Assembly: GCA_036927565.1 (NCBI GenBank)
Contig: JAYESD010000002.1
Span: 141,615,167 to 141,679,166, forward strand
Length of the DNA stretch: 64,000 nucleotides
Direction of reading: 5' to 3'
Source: Tuctoria greenei
Taxonomy: Eukaryota > Streptophyta > Magnoliopsida > Poales > Poaceae
Part shown: positions 10,580 to 21,272 of the stretch, piece by piece
Numbering within the stretch: the first letter of the stretch is position 1
Layout: each line of letters begins with the position of its first letter
Position numbers and translations under genes: made by a program
Notes under the pieces: model-generated
What the model was told of the DNA's origin: nothing
The model's database searches: none
Seen by the model: the letters and a program-made list of their open reading frames with translations, nothing else

Positions 10580-11639
10580 CCAGGGATTGTCCCTTGGTTT
10601 CCAACTGGTCCGCGATGACATCGCCCATCTTGGTGAGCTTGTTGCCTGCCGAACTCAGCGCCTGCAACGCCTGGTCCAACTCTGGTTCCGGATCATCCGG
10701 ATGCATGGGACTAAAACCCATTGCCGTCAGTGCGTCGTTGGCTTTGCCCAGGAAGTCCCAAACTTGTTGGGACTCCGCAACCCTACCACTTCGCATCTCC
10801 TCCAAGGATCTTCTGGCCGCCGCAAGCTCCGAGTTCTCCCGAGCAAGACGCTCCACCTCTTTGGCGTTCTGCTGAATCTTTTCAGCAACCTGCCTTTCGA
10901 GTTTACTGAGCTCTTCCTCCCGGATGTGGATCACGTTCCGGCGGTTAACCAGTTCCTTCTCTCGGCCCCGCACCTTCTTCTCCCTGGCAGCAACGTCAGT
11001 TTCCATCCTATGGAGCTCCTCTCACTGCCAGACCTTCTTCTCCTCTTTCTTGCAGTGCACGTCCAATTTCTTGGTGCGCTCCTCAAGACTATTGTCACCC
11101 AGAGTTAGCCTCTGAGTAAGATCTTCTTCCCTCTTCACGACATCGTCCCGTAGCTCTAGGAGTTTTTGCTCTTCATCCTCGAGCTTTCTCTCCCGCTCCT
11201 CAAGAGCCTCCCAGCGCTTGACGAGACTGGCGTGGATGGCGTCAAGCCTCTCTTGGAGATCATCCGCTGCACTATTAGCAGCTTTGCCCTGGTCGTAGAT
11301 GGCCCAGGACTGGTTGTCAAGGAATCGCGTCATGCTTTCCCTCTCATCCAACAGCATACTCCAGTACTCCAGGCGGATCTTCTCCTTCCTCACCCACTCT
11401 TTGTCGTCAGCCAGCCTCGGCTGCGCCAGCTTCGTCTCGAATTGGAGCCGGTTGCGCCACCTCCTAAGAGTTTGACGCTTCTCCTCGAGAGCCTCGCTGC
11501 CGTGGTAAAAAGCTAGCTGAACCTGGCGAAGACTGGAGTAGGCGTTGTCAATAGACAACAACAGATGGATCGGGTCCGGACCTGCCGGGGTCATCTCCGC
11601 CGGTTCCAATGGGTTCTCCATGACAAAATTGGGTCCCAC
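10580..11639 (-). pseudogene. Element C antisense gene, coiled-coil region
   Basis: On the minus strand this encodes a long charged region starting near VMENPLEPAEMTPAGPDPI and running through strong coiled-coil sequence such as KRWEALEERERKLEDEEQ and REEELSKLERQVAEKIQQ. It then ends as ALQALSSAGNKLTKMGDVIA just before element D. One in-frame TGA (11022-11024, probably CGA originally) breaks it. The frame differs from the preceding segment, so there is a frameshift or an unrecognised splice near 11600-11645. The same three-part layout recurs in element E (coiled coil at 51444-51641). The function is unknown; a coiled coil suggests self-association. Confidence 0.75.
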
Positions 11640-12446
11640 TCTACAAGAGCGGTTCCCTGAGCTTCCGCGGCACTAGGGCCGCCCTCCAGAATAGCCTCGG
11701 CCACCATCGAGGAAGGTCCTGCTACAGAAGTTTCAACCTTTGGAGTTGGCTCCGAAGGTCTCGCCGCCAGGTCGTCAACAGGTCCCTCATGCGGGGGACC
11801 AACAACTTCATCTCGACACTCTGGCTCAAGCGCGGGTACCTCCGGGACCACCACATCAGAGGCAGGCATTGAAGGTTCAATCGGAGCTGAAGCTATCTCC
11901 GACTGCAACACTGGCACCTCCTCCACTGCCAGCCCAGGCGCTGACGCTTCGATCGTCATGGGCTCGAGCACCGACACCTCTGCAGCGATTGGCTCAGGCG
12001 CCGAAACTTCTGCAGCAACCGGCTCTATCGCCGGAACTTCTTCGATAACCGGCTCAGGCACCAGAGCTTCATCAACCACCGGCTCTACCGCCTGGGCATC
12101 ATCAAACACCGGCTCCACCGCCGAGGCTTCAACAACATCCGGCTTTAGGACCAGAATCGCAGATATCTCTGGTTCTGAGGCCAGAGCGACCACCATTTCA
12201 GCGTCCAAACCCGGAGCTTCAACCTCCGGGGCAGGTGCTGCTGGCACATCTTCATTCCCGTGGTCCGGTGCTACCACGGGAGCTTCTGGGGATGAGTTAA
12301 GGTCCAAGACCACGACAACCAGCGCCGGAGCTGTCACAGCCTTAGCCACCCCTTGGGGCGGTACTGGAATTGGAGCTAGAGCTTCCGTCTCCACAGCATC
12401 AGTTGCTATCACGGGAGCCGAAGCTTCAGTCCTTCTCTTGGGGACA
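11594..12446 (-). pseudogene. Element C antisense gene, exon 2 acidic Ala/Pro/Val region
   Basis: This minus-strand segment starts at the splice acceptor after CTGCAG (intron end 12447) and reads VPKRRTEA, then about 270 residues dominated by Ala, Pro, Glu and Val. It has imperfect repeats of about 10-13 residues such as VEPVVDEALVPEP and AIEPVAAEVSAPEP. It is low-complexity and probably disordered. The frame ends at 11591-11593 and the coiled-coil part continues in another frame. Without the splice this region would lack a good start, because upstream sequence is the T-rich intron. Confidence 0.7.
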
Positions 12447-12523
12447 CTGCAGATGAAGGACGAAGAAACTCAAGATGCAATTACAACCAAAAACAACCAA
12501 CTGAGGTAAAAAACAAAATCTAC
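12447..12523 (-). other. Predicted 77-base intron in element C antisense gene
   Basis: On the minus strand the donor is CCGAG|GTAGATTTTG and the acceptor is a pyrimidine-rich stretch ending CATCTGCAG. The exon ends two bases into a codon (AG), and the next exon supplies the third base (T), giving Ser and keeping the frame open on both sides. Reading through instead gives a TAG at the donor. Phase agreement plus consensus borders make splicing likely. The prediction is by eye. Confidence 0.7.
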
Positions 12524-13893
12524 CTCGGAAGGCTTCTACTCCAGCTAGCGCGGAACCTCTTCTCCGGACGCTCGGCACCGAACCCTGTCGCCCCTGGCGT
12601 GCTAGCTCCGGAAGGTTCCCCAGAGCTCGCTGCTACCAGCGTCACCTTGGTGGAGGCCCCCCTTGGCCGGGAAGGACCTCTGGACCCAGAGCCCTCAGCT
12701 GGTACTAGAGCCGTATGGCCAGAGCTAGCAACCCGGGGAGATGTCGATGCTAGAGTGGTTGCCGCCATTGAAGATCTTCCCCTCCGGGGAGAAGGAGCTG
12801 TCGTGGAAGGAGCAGGTCTGATGGACCTACCATCAGCATGTTTCAACTTCCTCTTGCGTCTCGAGGGCTCGGCCAACTCCTTGCCCTTGCCTACGACTTC
12901 GATTCTTGGCTTTGGGGTGGGAGCGGAGCCGCCTTCAGAAGCTCCGGGGATTGCCACCCCGGAGGTTGATCTCCTCTCCACTAGGCCCAAGTCGTCCAAT
13001 AGCGACATCTTCCTCCGGAGCTCTCTGCACTCCTCTGGAATCATATTCAGAGGCAGGAAGGCCACCGATATAGACACATCGCCAGGACTGATGTTACCAG
13101 GCTGGAACTTCTTGAGATGGGTCTTCAAGGCTTCACCGGCCAAGTTGGTGTCCAAGCCGACTTCAATGCGGTTGGTATCCATCTCACCGTTGAAGGCCCA
13201 GGCAGGACAGCTCCTAGCCCTCAACGGGGCCCACCTGTTCGTCAAGAAGTTGCCGAAGACCATCTGCGGGGTCACCCCACCTTCGACACATTCCTGAATT
13301 CTGTCCAGGATGGGCCTGTACTCCCTCGACAGCGCCGACACGTCACTCCAAGTGTCAATGTCGACCTGAGGAAGGCCTTCAGGCAGCTCCAGCCTCTCGT
13401 GTCCTTCGACGGTGATGACCACCCAGTCTTTCTTCCAGTCGTCCCACTTGCCAGAAGGGAAGGACCTCAAATACTTGAGGGGAGAGTTTTTCCGCTTCAC
13501 GAAGTAGTAGAAGCCGATGAGCTCATCACTCTTCCCGGTCGGGTGGACAGTGAAGAAGGTCCGGAACAACTCCACACAAGGGGGTACGCCCACCCACATC
13601 TCGCAAAAGTGGACAAAAGTCGCCACCAGCAAGATTGAGTGGGGGCCCAGATGGTGGACCTGCAGACCATAGAAATCTAGCAGCATCAGAAAGAAGGTGG
13701 AGAAAGGCGGGATCAAACCCTCCATGGCGTATCCAAGGAAGTACACCATATCTCCGGCTCGCTTCTTCTCGAAGGGAAGCTTGCCGCAGCGAATGTCATT
13801 GTTGAAGGAGTCACTGGACCATCCCATGTAGGTCCGGACCCTGGACAACTCCATCTTGCTCCCAATGCGGCTCGTGGGGAGTCCCAACTTCAT
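12524..13893 (-). CDS. Element C antisense gene, exon 1: putative gypsy-type transposon domain protein
   Basis: An open frame of 456 codons from ATG 13891-13893 (MKLGLPTSRIGSKMEL) to the splice donor. The N-terminal 250 residues resemble the family annotated as putative gypsy-type transposon protein (PF04195), seen as the hydrophobic run LIPPFSTFFLMLLDFYGLQV, FVHFCEMWVG and YYFVKRK...KWDDWKKDWVVI. A basic, Ser/Pro/Ala-rich part follows (SRRKRKLKH, then STTAPSPRRGRSS). It lies opposite to the element's transcription, between integrase and the 3' LTR, with a TATA-like sequence upstream at 13998-14009. This is the least damaged coding segment in the window. Its role is not established. The ATG was chosen because the upstream frame lacks conserved sequence. 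Confidence 0.8.
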
Positions 13894-14429
13894 TGCGGCA
13901 CAACGTGGTGAGAGAGGAAAAGCAAGCGAAAGTTCGGAGGTTTTGAGAACAAGATAGAATGAAGGCGTAAATAACCCCCAAATGGTGCATGCTTTCCTTC
14001 TTAAGTAAGCCCCCGCAACGCTTGGATGGAAACCGCAGAGGAGCCGATGATACAAGTCAAAAACTTCATCCTGCCAATGACAAGGGGGCCTGGGCCACCC
14101 CGACGATCAAGTCGAGTTACTTACCCCAAGCGAACGGCTGTCATCATGAAAGGCGGGAAACCCGAAGGTGGCAGCCTGACAAGGCGCACGGAACCGATAC
14201 GATTTTCGTATCGGGAACCGGCAACCTTCATTTGCGTGAGATCCACACACTAAGATCTCACCTGCCGCATCCAGGATATGCCACGCGGCGGTGGTTTAAC
14301 TACGAACTACTGCCACTGGCACATCTGAAGATCCTTGAAGACACGACACAAAAATTGAAGGATGGACCCACCTCTGGCAAACCGACTTCATCCAAAAGGT
14401 CTCTCCTAGAGGTGGGCCCATGGGGCCAC
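13894..14429 (+). other. Element C region between antisense gene and 3' LTR
   Basis: Non-coding for the element's plus strand apart from a purine-rich GAGGTGGGCCCATGGGGCC stretch (14410-14428) directly before the LTR, the probable polypurine tract. The minus strand would hold the promoter and leader of the antisense gene. Confidence 0.55.
13998..14009 (-). promoter_or_regulatory. Candidate core promoter of the antisense gene
   Basis: On the minus strand GCGGGGGCTTACTTAAGAAG lies about 105 bases before the exon 1 ATG. Element E has GCGGGGGTGATAAAAAAGG in the same relative place (TATA-like part 54041-54050). Conservation of the GC block followed by an AT-rich box suggests a shared core promoter. 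This is an inference. Confidence 0.4.
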
Positions 14430-15276
14430 TGTCGGTACCCTGCGTTTTGTATACCCCTTGGGACTACAAAAAGACCAAAGGGACTTCACCTGTCTGAGGT
14501 GAAGACCTGCAAAGGCCCCACATGTCATACCGGAGTGGACATGCCTCCCATCTATGGTTAGCTCCAGTACTGCCACGTGTACACTACAGCCGGAGCTATA
14601 CCCCACACATGGGATAGCTCTGGGCTAAACACTTGTGCGGCACCCCCGGACCTAACCTCCGATAGAGGGAAGCTCCAGTATCGACACATGTACATCTACA
14701 CCGGACCTACCCCTCTCAGATGAATAGCTCCAAAGCTGCCACGTGTCCAAACCGCCGGACCTTCAACCTTAGCAATCAAGCTGGTGAACCCCCAACGGCT
14801 CGGACCTCCAAGGGGCAATCAAAGACTTCAAGACCTGATTAAGTGTCATTAATACCATATTAATGACACACAATCGGAGGGCCCTTGATACAAGTAACAG
14901 CACTGTCAGGTCCCGTTACCATGCTATTAAGTGTAATTAATCTCATTAATTATGTATTAAACATTTGTAACCACCGGGGCCACATGTCGGGCCAGGCTAG
15001 CATTGTAACGGCCAGTCCTTGTACTATAAAAGGACTGGTCGATGATACACAAGACACAGTCTCTGGGCTGAAAACTCTCTAGAAGCTCTTAGACGCTCAA
15101 TATAACAGCTACACACCCCGTGGAGTAGGGTATTACACTCAGGCGGCCCGAACCACGTAAATCCTTGTGTCCATTTGCCATACTCTTCGAAATCTCTGCG
15201 CACCCAATATCGAACTATAAACTCCGCGAGCTAGCAACGGTAGTATCGGGAGAATTGCCTGAAAAACACTCCGACA
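14430..15276 (+). repeat. Element C 3' LTR
   Basis: The LTR (847 bp) begins TGTCGGTACC and ends CACTCCGACA, with TGTCGG/CCGACA as inverted ends. U3 contains G-box cores CACGTG at 14574-14579 and 14740-14745, several AGCTCC motifs, and a perfect hairpin (arms 14843-14854 and 14858-14869, 3-base loop). A TATA box, TATAAAAGG, is at 15025-15033. Copia sequence resumes immediately after 15276. The 5' LTR is outside the window, so LTR divergence cannot be measured. Confidence 0.9.
15025..15033 (+). promoter_or_regulatory. TATA box of element C LTR
   Basis: TATAAAAGG lies about 250 bases before the LTR end. The LTR of element E has TATAAAAG at 55292-55299 in the same relative place. Confidence 0.7.
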
Positions 15277-18200
15277 ATAGGTTACACACTTGAGGAAGGA
15301 GAAAATTTGGATTTTGGATTCAGGTTGCTCACGCCACATGACCGGTAACAAAGAATGGTTCTCCTCCCTCTCTTTTGTGTCACGTGTAGAGAATGTTACT
15401 TTTGCCGATAATTCTTCAACTCCTATAATTGCTAAGGCTTTGGTTAGAGTAAATGATCACTACACTTTGAAGGATGTGGCACTTGTTAAGAATTTGAAAT
15501 ACAACTTCCTTTCTGTTTCACAATATCTAGATGAAAATCTAGAAATTATTTTCTCTAAAAATTGCTGCAAAGTTGTAAATTCAAACAGTGAGCTTATTTT
15601 TAACATGTCTAGGTTTGGAAGAGTTTTTAAAGCTGATTTTGATATGTCTTCCTATAAGCATAGGTGTCTAGTTGCTAATGATTCAAAGGACTTATATTTT
15701 TGGCATCGTAGACTTGGTCACGTAGGCTTTGATCATCTAACGCGTGTTAGTGCTCTTGATCGTATACGTGGGTTGCCTAAGCTTAAAGGGAACAAACGAA
15801 TTGTGTGCTCTTCTTGTAGACATGCTAAGATGGTTGCAGGTTCACATACTCCTCTCACAATGATCATGACAACTGAACCGGGTCAACTTTTGCACCTTGA
15901 CACCGTAGGACCTTCACGCGTTCAATCGTTCGGAGGTAAATGGTATGTTCTTGTGATTGTTGATGATTATTCTAGATACTTTTGGGTTAACTTTATGGCA
16001 TCTAAGAATGAAGCTTTTAGTCACTTTAGAACTTTATTTCTTAGATTATCAATTGATCACCCAGGATCTTTAAAAGCAATTAGAAGTGATAATGAAACCA
16101 AATTTAAAAATCAATCTTTTGATCACTTTTGTGCTGAAAGTGGAATAGATCATCAATTTTCTTCACCATATGTACCTCAACAAAACGGTGTTGTGGAAAG
16201 AAAGAACAGAACCTTAGTTGAGATGGCTAGGACTATGCTTGATGAATATCAAACTCCTAGGAAATTTTGGGCTGATGCGATTGCAACCGCTTGTTATGTC
16301 TCAAATCGTGTTTTCTTGCGCGCCAAGCTAGGTAAGACACCATATGAGCTCTGGTTTGGACATAGGCCTAGTTTTACACACTTTCGGGTCTTTGGTTGCA
16401 AATGCTTTGTTAAGAAACATGGTAATCTTGATAAATTTGAATCTAGAACCGTTGATGGCATGTTTCTTGGATATCCATCTCATACTAGAGGCCACCGTGT
16501 GCTTTTACTTGACACTAACAAAATTGTGGAGACTTGTGAGGTTTCTTTTGATGAAGCTAGCCCAGGTACTACCTCAAACACTGCAGGTCCAGATCCATAT
16601 CCGCAGGGGGAGAGCATTTTCGTTGAAGATGAGGAAGAGGTGGAGCTGCTGCCCGAAAATTCAGCAACTAATGACATTGTTCCAGCTACTGATTTTGATT
16701 CACAGCCAGCACCGACGACCACTATTGCTGGTCCAGATCCTCCTCAAGTCACAAGCCCATCGATTTGTGATGAACATGAAGAAGAAGAAGCTTGTGAAGT
16801 GTCCACTCCCCTCCGGGTTCTCAAAACCCATCCCCCACAACAAATTATTGGAAGCTTGCACGAACGAGTCACACGGTCCAGGTTTTGCGATCCAAACTCT
16901 CATGCTCATTTTGCTTTTGTTGCTTCTTTTGAACCTAAAGATATATCACACGCACTCACTAACGAATCTTGGGTTATTGCCATGCAAGAAGAGTTAGAAA
17001 ATTTTGAGAAAAATAATGTTTGGAAACTTGTACCTCCACCTCAAGGTCACACTTTAATTGGAACTAAATGGGTATTTAAAAATAAACAAAGTGAGGATGG
17101 GGTTGTGGTTAGGAATAAGGCTAGGTTGTTTGCTCAAGGTTTCACTCAAGTTGAAGGTCTAGATTTTGATGAAACTTTTGCTCCCGTTGCTAGATTAGAA
17201 GCCATAAGAATTTTGTTAGCTTTTGCTGCATCTAAAGGTTTTAAGCTATATCAAATAGATGTTAAAAGTGCTTTTTTTAATAGCTACATAAATGAGGAGG
17301 TTTATGTCAAACAACCATCGGGTTTTGAAAATCCAGATTTTCGTAATCATGTTTACAGTGTCCAAAACATTGTACGGTCTCAAACAAGCCCCTAGACCAT
17401 GGTATGATAGGTTAAAAACATTCTTACTTGAAAAGGGGTTTACCATGGGCAAAGTTGATAAAACTCTTTTTGTGCTTAAGCACGGCAATGACTAATTATT
17501 CGTTCAAGTGTATGTGGATGATCTTATCTTTGGTAGTGCTTCTCATGATCTTGTGTCCAAGTTTTCAGCAACGATGAGTTCCAAATTTGAAATGAGTATG
17601 ATGGGTGAACTCACTTACTTTTTGGTGCTGCAAATCAAGCAAACCAAGGAGGGTACCTTTGTGCATCAAATGAAGTATACAAAAGACCTCCTAAGGCGTT
17701 TCAACATGGACCAAAGCAAGCCTCTTCGGACACCAATGGGAACAACAACAACAATTGAACTTTATGAAGATGGTGAACCCATGGATCAAAAAGAATATAG
17801 AAGCATGATCGGATCACTTTTGTACCTCACGGCATCAAGACCGGACATACAATTCAGCGTATGTAGTTGTGCACGTTTTCAAGCCTCCCCACATGCTTCA
17901 CATCATCAAGCTATCAAAAGGATCCTCAGGTACTTACATGGAACTCAAGAATTTGACATTTTTCTTCCTTCTTCCTTAACCGTTACTTTGAAAGCTTTTT
18001 CGGATGCTGACTTTGGGGGTTGTAGGATTGATAGGAAAAGTACTTCCGGTGCTTGTCATTTTCTTGGTAATTCACTTATTGCTTGGTCCTCTAGAAAACA
18101 AAACTCAGTTGCACAATCCACAGCTGAATCTGAATATGTAGCTACTGCTAGTGCTTGTTCACAAATTCTTTGGATTGTTCAAACACTTAAGGACTATGAG

Positions 18201-18463
18201 GTTGATCTAGATAGTGTTCCACTTTTTGTGATAACACTAGTGCCATTTGCATTGCTAAAAACCCCGTGCAACATTCTAGAACTAAGCACATTGACATTAG
18301 GTATCACTTTCTCCGTGATAATGTTGAAAAAGGAAACATTGTGCTTCACCATGTAGATACCGAACAACAATTGGCTGACATTGTTACAAAACCATTGGAT
18401 TTCACTCGTTTTTGTTACATTCGTAGTGAAATAGGGGTTATGCATCCTCATGGCTTAAATTGA
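15277..18463 (+). pseudogene. Element B pol: protease, integrase, RT, RNase H (broken)
   Basis: The reading opens at the protease active-site motif DSGCSRHMTG (about 15310). It passes the pre-integrase zinc region (WHRRLGHVGFDH, CSSCRHAKM), then the integrase core with Asp codon 15899, Asp codon 16088 and Glu codon 16196, which gives exact D-35-E spacing. The second motif reads SDNETKF, where copy A has SDNGTEF. RT follows with WVFKNKQSEDG, the first Asp in YQIDVKSAF, and YVDD at 17511-17522. RNase H includes SDADFGGCRIDRKSTSG and HIDIRYHFLRDNV. Breaks: a frameshift near 17355-17370, a TAA at 17493-17495 just before YVDD, and a one-base loss near 18227. It ends at TGA 18461-18463. The amino part is separated by element C. 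Confidence 0.9.
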
Positions 18464-19482
18464 GGGGGAGTTTTGAAATTTGAGAAGTCTATGTGTGAAT
18501 CTGAACTTAAAATAATATGAGCATTGTATTTCATACATATATGACTTTGTGATTCCTTTTACATGATGAAATTCTTACTACATTACTCATGTTATACATT
18601 TTGTAGTTTTTGCCATGTCTAGTAATTAGAATAATTACTTATACTAAATCTGGTCATGGTCAAAATTTCTTGCTGTTTTGAACTTGTTGCATGCTCACAA
18701 GTGCTTTTAATCATAAAAAATTAATCAAGTAATCAACTAACATGTTGAGTTTTTATGAACAAATATAAATTGAGAAAAGATCAAGAGAATATGCATGCAT
18801 CACACTTCTTCTTTTGAGATGGCTTATCATTGCACTTAGATATGAACTTGGAAGAAGTTGTGTATGACTAAAATCATGTCCTTAAGCTTCTGATTGTCAA
18901 ATGACATAGGCTTGGCCTAGTTGGTTAGAATAAGGTAGATGCGGCATATAATCTCTTGCAAATGTCATATGTTAAAAGTTTGTGCTTCAAATAATAAAAT
19001 GCAGCAACAAGTGTCATGCTTTCAGGTTTTGAAATAGTTAAGTTTGTGAGATCATGACTTGTTTAAATTGAAAATTACATTTGATCTCTAGCATCGCTTA
19101 CACTACTTTATGTATTTCATTGATGTGATAGTGTAAGTTACTTGATAGTATGACTTGGATGAGCTTTGTTTTATATGTATATGTTATAATATGCTCATAA
19201 CAATTAAAATTTGGCTTATAAACCTTGCTGAATACATTGTCAAAGGGGGAGAGAAAATATGTGAATTTTTAAAGATAAGTATGCAAGGGGGAGAAATTGA
19301 TTACACATTGCACATATTCACAATTGTTTTGGCATGATTCTTCTCAGAGGAAGAATTTCTTTTTCTTCTCATTTTATTTCTGTTTTACAAAGGGGGAGAA
19401 ACTGTTTTCAAAACTTTTAATGTGAATAAGCCAATGTTTGGATTTTAAGGGGTGTTGCCAATGCATTCATAAAGAGGGAGAT
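18464..19482 (+). other. Element B 3' non-coding region with repeated polypurine-like tracts
   Basis: I see no gene. Purine tracts of the form AAAGGGGGAG occur at 18462-18470 (overlapping the stop), 19242-19251, 19284-19293, 19389-19398 and, directly before the LTR, 19471-19480 (AAAGAGGGAG). Long post-pol regions with multiple PPT-like copies are known in SIRE-lineage elements. Its first 130 bases match the start of element A's 3' region at 21273-21396. Confidence 0.7.
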
Positions 19483-21272
19483 TGTGAGACCTATGTGTGC
19501 TGAATACATTGGCTTTGATGATAAAAAGTTCTGAAATTCTGCTAAAACACCATTTTAGCAAAGTCTGACTCTAGCTCCGAGCTTCTACAAGGTCCGACAA
19601 TAGGTCCGACTTGCTTTGTCAAGGTTCGACATGTTTTTGGGTAGCTCCGATGAGCGTTGTCTTTAGCTCTGGCATGTCTTTGATAGCTCAGACATGTCTT
19701 TGTTAAGCTCTGATATGTTTTGCTAGGTTCGACCTATGTTAGTTAGCTCTGACATGTTTTTCTAGCTCCGGCTTTTGGGTTGACTAGTTCCGGTCAGATT
19801 TGGTAAGCTCCGCTGCTAGGTTATACTAGCTTTGGTAAGCCCCGGCTCAAGCTCCGGTTAGCTTTGGCAAGGTTCGGAGGTTGATCGCAATTTTCCTTCT
19901 TTTACTATGAATAGTTTCGAACTTGCTTTACATTGTTGGTAAGATTGCTTAGTATTCATTTGATAAGTTTTTGGTGTGTTTTGGTGGTTATGGTTGATAT
20001 CATTTAGCTATGGTTTGCAACATGCTTATGTGAGGTGCTCACATAAGATGTTGTAGTTTCAGAACTAACGAGAGTCAAGTCGAGGACTTGTGCTCGGAAG
20101 TATTGGTTGTTTGTTCATGTGCAGGTGTTGCTTGAGTTCAAGACATGGCTGGTGACGGTATCCATTGAACTAGTCTTAGGGAGAAGATGAGGTTCAACAA
20201 CCAAGTTCGGGAGGAATTGTGGTTGAGTTGATCGGGAGGTCGCACAACATATTTGAATCAAGAACAATGCATATGAAGGTATCGTGGACGTCGTTGGAAG
20301 ATGTTTGCACGTGTGCAAGGAGTGCATGGACGTGGCTACATGGTTCCAAGGCATGATGAATAGATGTGGACGTAAAAAATTGGTCGGAAAGGTCCAACCG
20401 ACTAGGTTATGGACTCAAGTTGCAGCTGAGTCGTGTTTGACTCAAATATGGAAAGATTTGAGTTGGTTATGATAGGATTTCGTGTGGGTCCCGAATTTGT
20501 GTTGTTTTAGGAATGTGGGATATGTTCCTAAGGTGTTGGGAAGTCTTAAGATTGCTTCTATGTGCGTATAGAAGAGTCCTAAGAAGTTATGGAAAGTTTT
20601 GATTCGTGATTTGAGTAAGATTAGAGTCCTAGTTGAGATTGGGTTGGCCTAAGGGCTAGTTATATAAGCAAGGAAGGACAAAGCTCATGGTGCATGACTT
20701 TGGGTCTGTTCCTCTTGTGTTCTATTGAATAAAATTCGTAGTTTCAAGGAACTTTTGTGCCTTGTTCGTCCAACTTGTTCCAGACAAGTTTTACTCGTCG
20801 AGTTTCTACACAACACTACCTTTTGTTGGTCGTTTTATCATAACTTGAGTTTTACAGATTCAATTGATGTTATTATTTTTGGGTTATCTTCACAACATGA
20901 TTATCTATCATCTGTCAAAATTTCACGGTCATTGAATTTGTGGTTTCTGATATACACTAGTTTCTTTGCAGCGTTCCAGAACTGTTTTTCTCGGGTAGGA
21001 CAGATTGACCTTTGTTCGTTCTTTCAATCGTAACTTGAGTTTCTCTCGAGGGTTTTGAGTGATTCTTCTTGTGTTGTATTCATTATTCTCTCTGATATAT
21101 ATCACTTTTGTCATGGTGAAACACGTTTAGATTAGTCTCACACACGATTTCTTTAACGGATCATTTTTCTACCCAAGGGGTTTTGGGATTTAATTGTTTC
21201 CGCTGCGTAAGATTTTTTAATCTACCATTCACCCCCCCTCTGGTAGCTTTTCATGTGCTCTTTGATCCTACA
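19483..21272 (+). repeat. Element B 3' LTR
   Basis: The LTR (1790 bp) begins TGTGAGACC and ends GATCCTACA. It is homologous to the 5' LTR of element A (26876-28532, opposite strand). The 5' third (19560-19880) is dense in AGCTCCG, AGCTCTG and GGTCCGAC motifs. TATATAAGC lies at 20661-20669. The segment ends in a C-rich tract (ACCCCCCCTC) before the terminus, as in element A. The flank at 21273 is GTAAT. Confidence 0.9.
20661..20669 (+). promoter_or_regulatory. TATA box of element B LTR
   Basis: TATATAAGC follows a CTAAGGGCTAGT context, about 610 bases before the LTR end. Element A has TATAAAAGC on the minus strand near 27474-27482 at the matching place, which supports a core promoter. Confidence 0.65.

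Larger units (their letters stand above)
1..15276 (+). mobile_element. Element C: Tat-like Ty3/gypsy retrotransposon, 3' part
   Basis: The element runs rightward from inside pol at the window edge to a 3' LTR ending at 15276, and is interrupted by element D (5005-10579). The order is RT, RNase H with a repeat-rich linker, an archaeal-type second RNase H, integrase, non-coding DNA, a gene on the opposite strand, then the LTR. A second RNase H and an extra ORF between pol and the 3' LTR are known traits of the plant Tat lineage, which includes maize Grande. C lies inside copia element B: sequence homologous to copia resumes at 15277. Its 5' LTR, gag and protease must lie left of the window. The Tat assignment is by motif only. 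Confidence 0.85.
15277..21272 (+). mobile_element. Element B: SIRE-like Ty1/copia retrotransposon, 3' part
   Basis: Pol resumes directly after the end of element C and continues through integrase, RT and RNase H. A 1-kb 3' non-coding region with several polypurine-like tracts and a 1790-bp 3' LTR follow. The order integrase before RT marks Ty1/copia. Long LTRs, a long 3' region and repeated GGGGGAG tracts suggest the SIRE (Maximus/Opie-like) lineage. B lies inside the 3' non-coding region of the related minus-strand element A, whose sequence starts at 21273. The 5' half of B should lie left of the window. Confidence 0.85.

Noticed and set aside
11740..12509. Plus-strand Ser/Thr/Ala-rich frame opposite antisense exon 2
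   Set aside because: It mirrors the repeat-rich minus-strand exon. The minus strand has the splice consensus, the domain context and a homologue in element E.
12520..14055. Start of the antisense gene at 14055
   Set aside because: The first 54 codons upstream of ATG 13893 have no conserved character and cover the TATA-like region. The ATG at 13893 is the better start.
14026..14561. 190-codon plus-strand frame before the element C LTR
   Set aside because: It runs across the polypurine tract and into the LTR, shows no protein-like motif, and overlaps the leader of the antisense gene.
20115..20472. Short frames in the copia LTRs, repeated near 27740-28085 and 56045-56326
   Set aside because: They recur only because the LTR recurs. 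No start, domain or codon constraint is evident.
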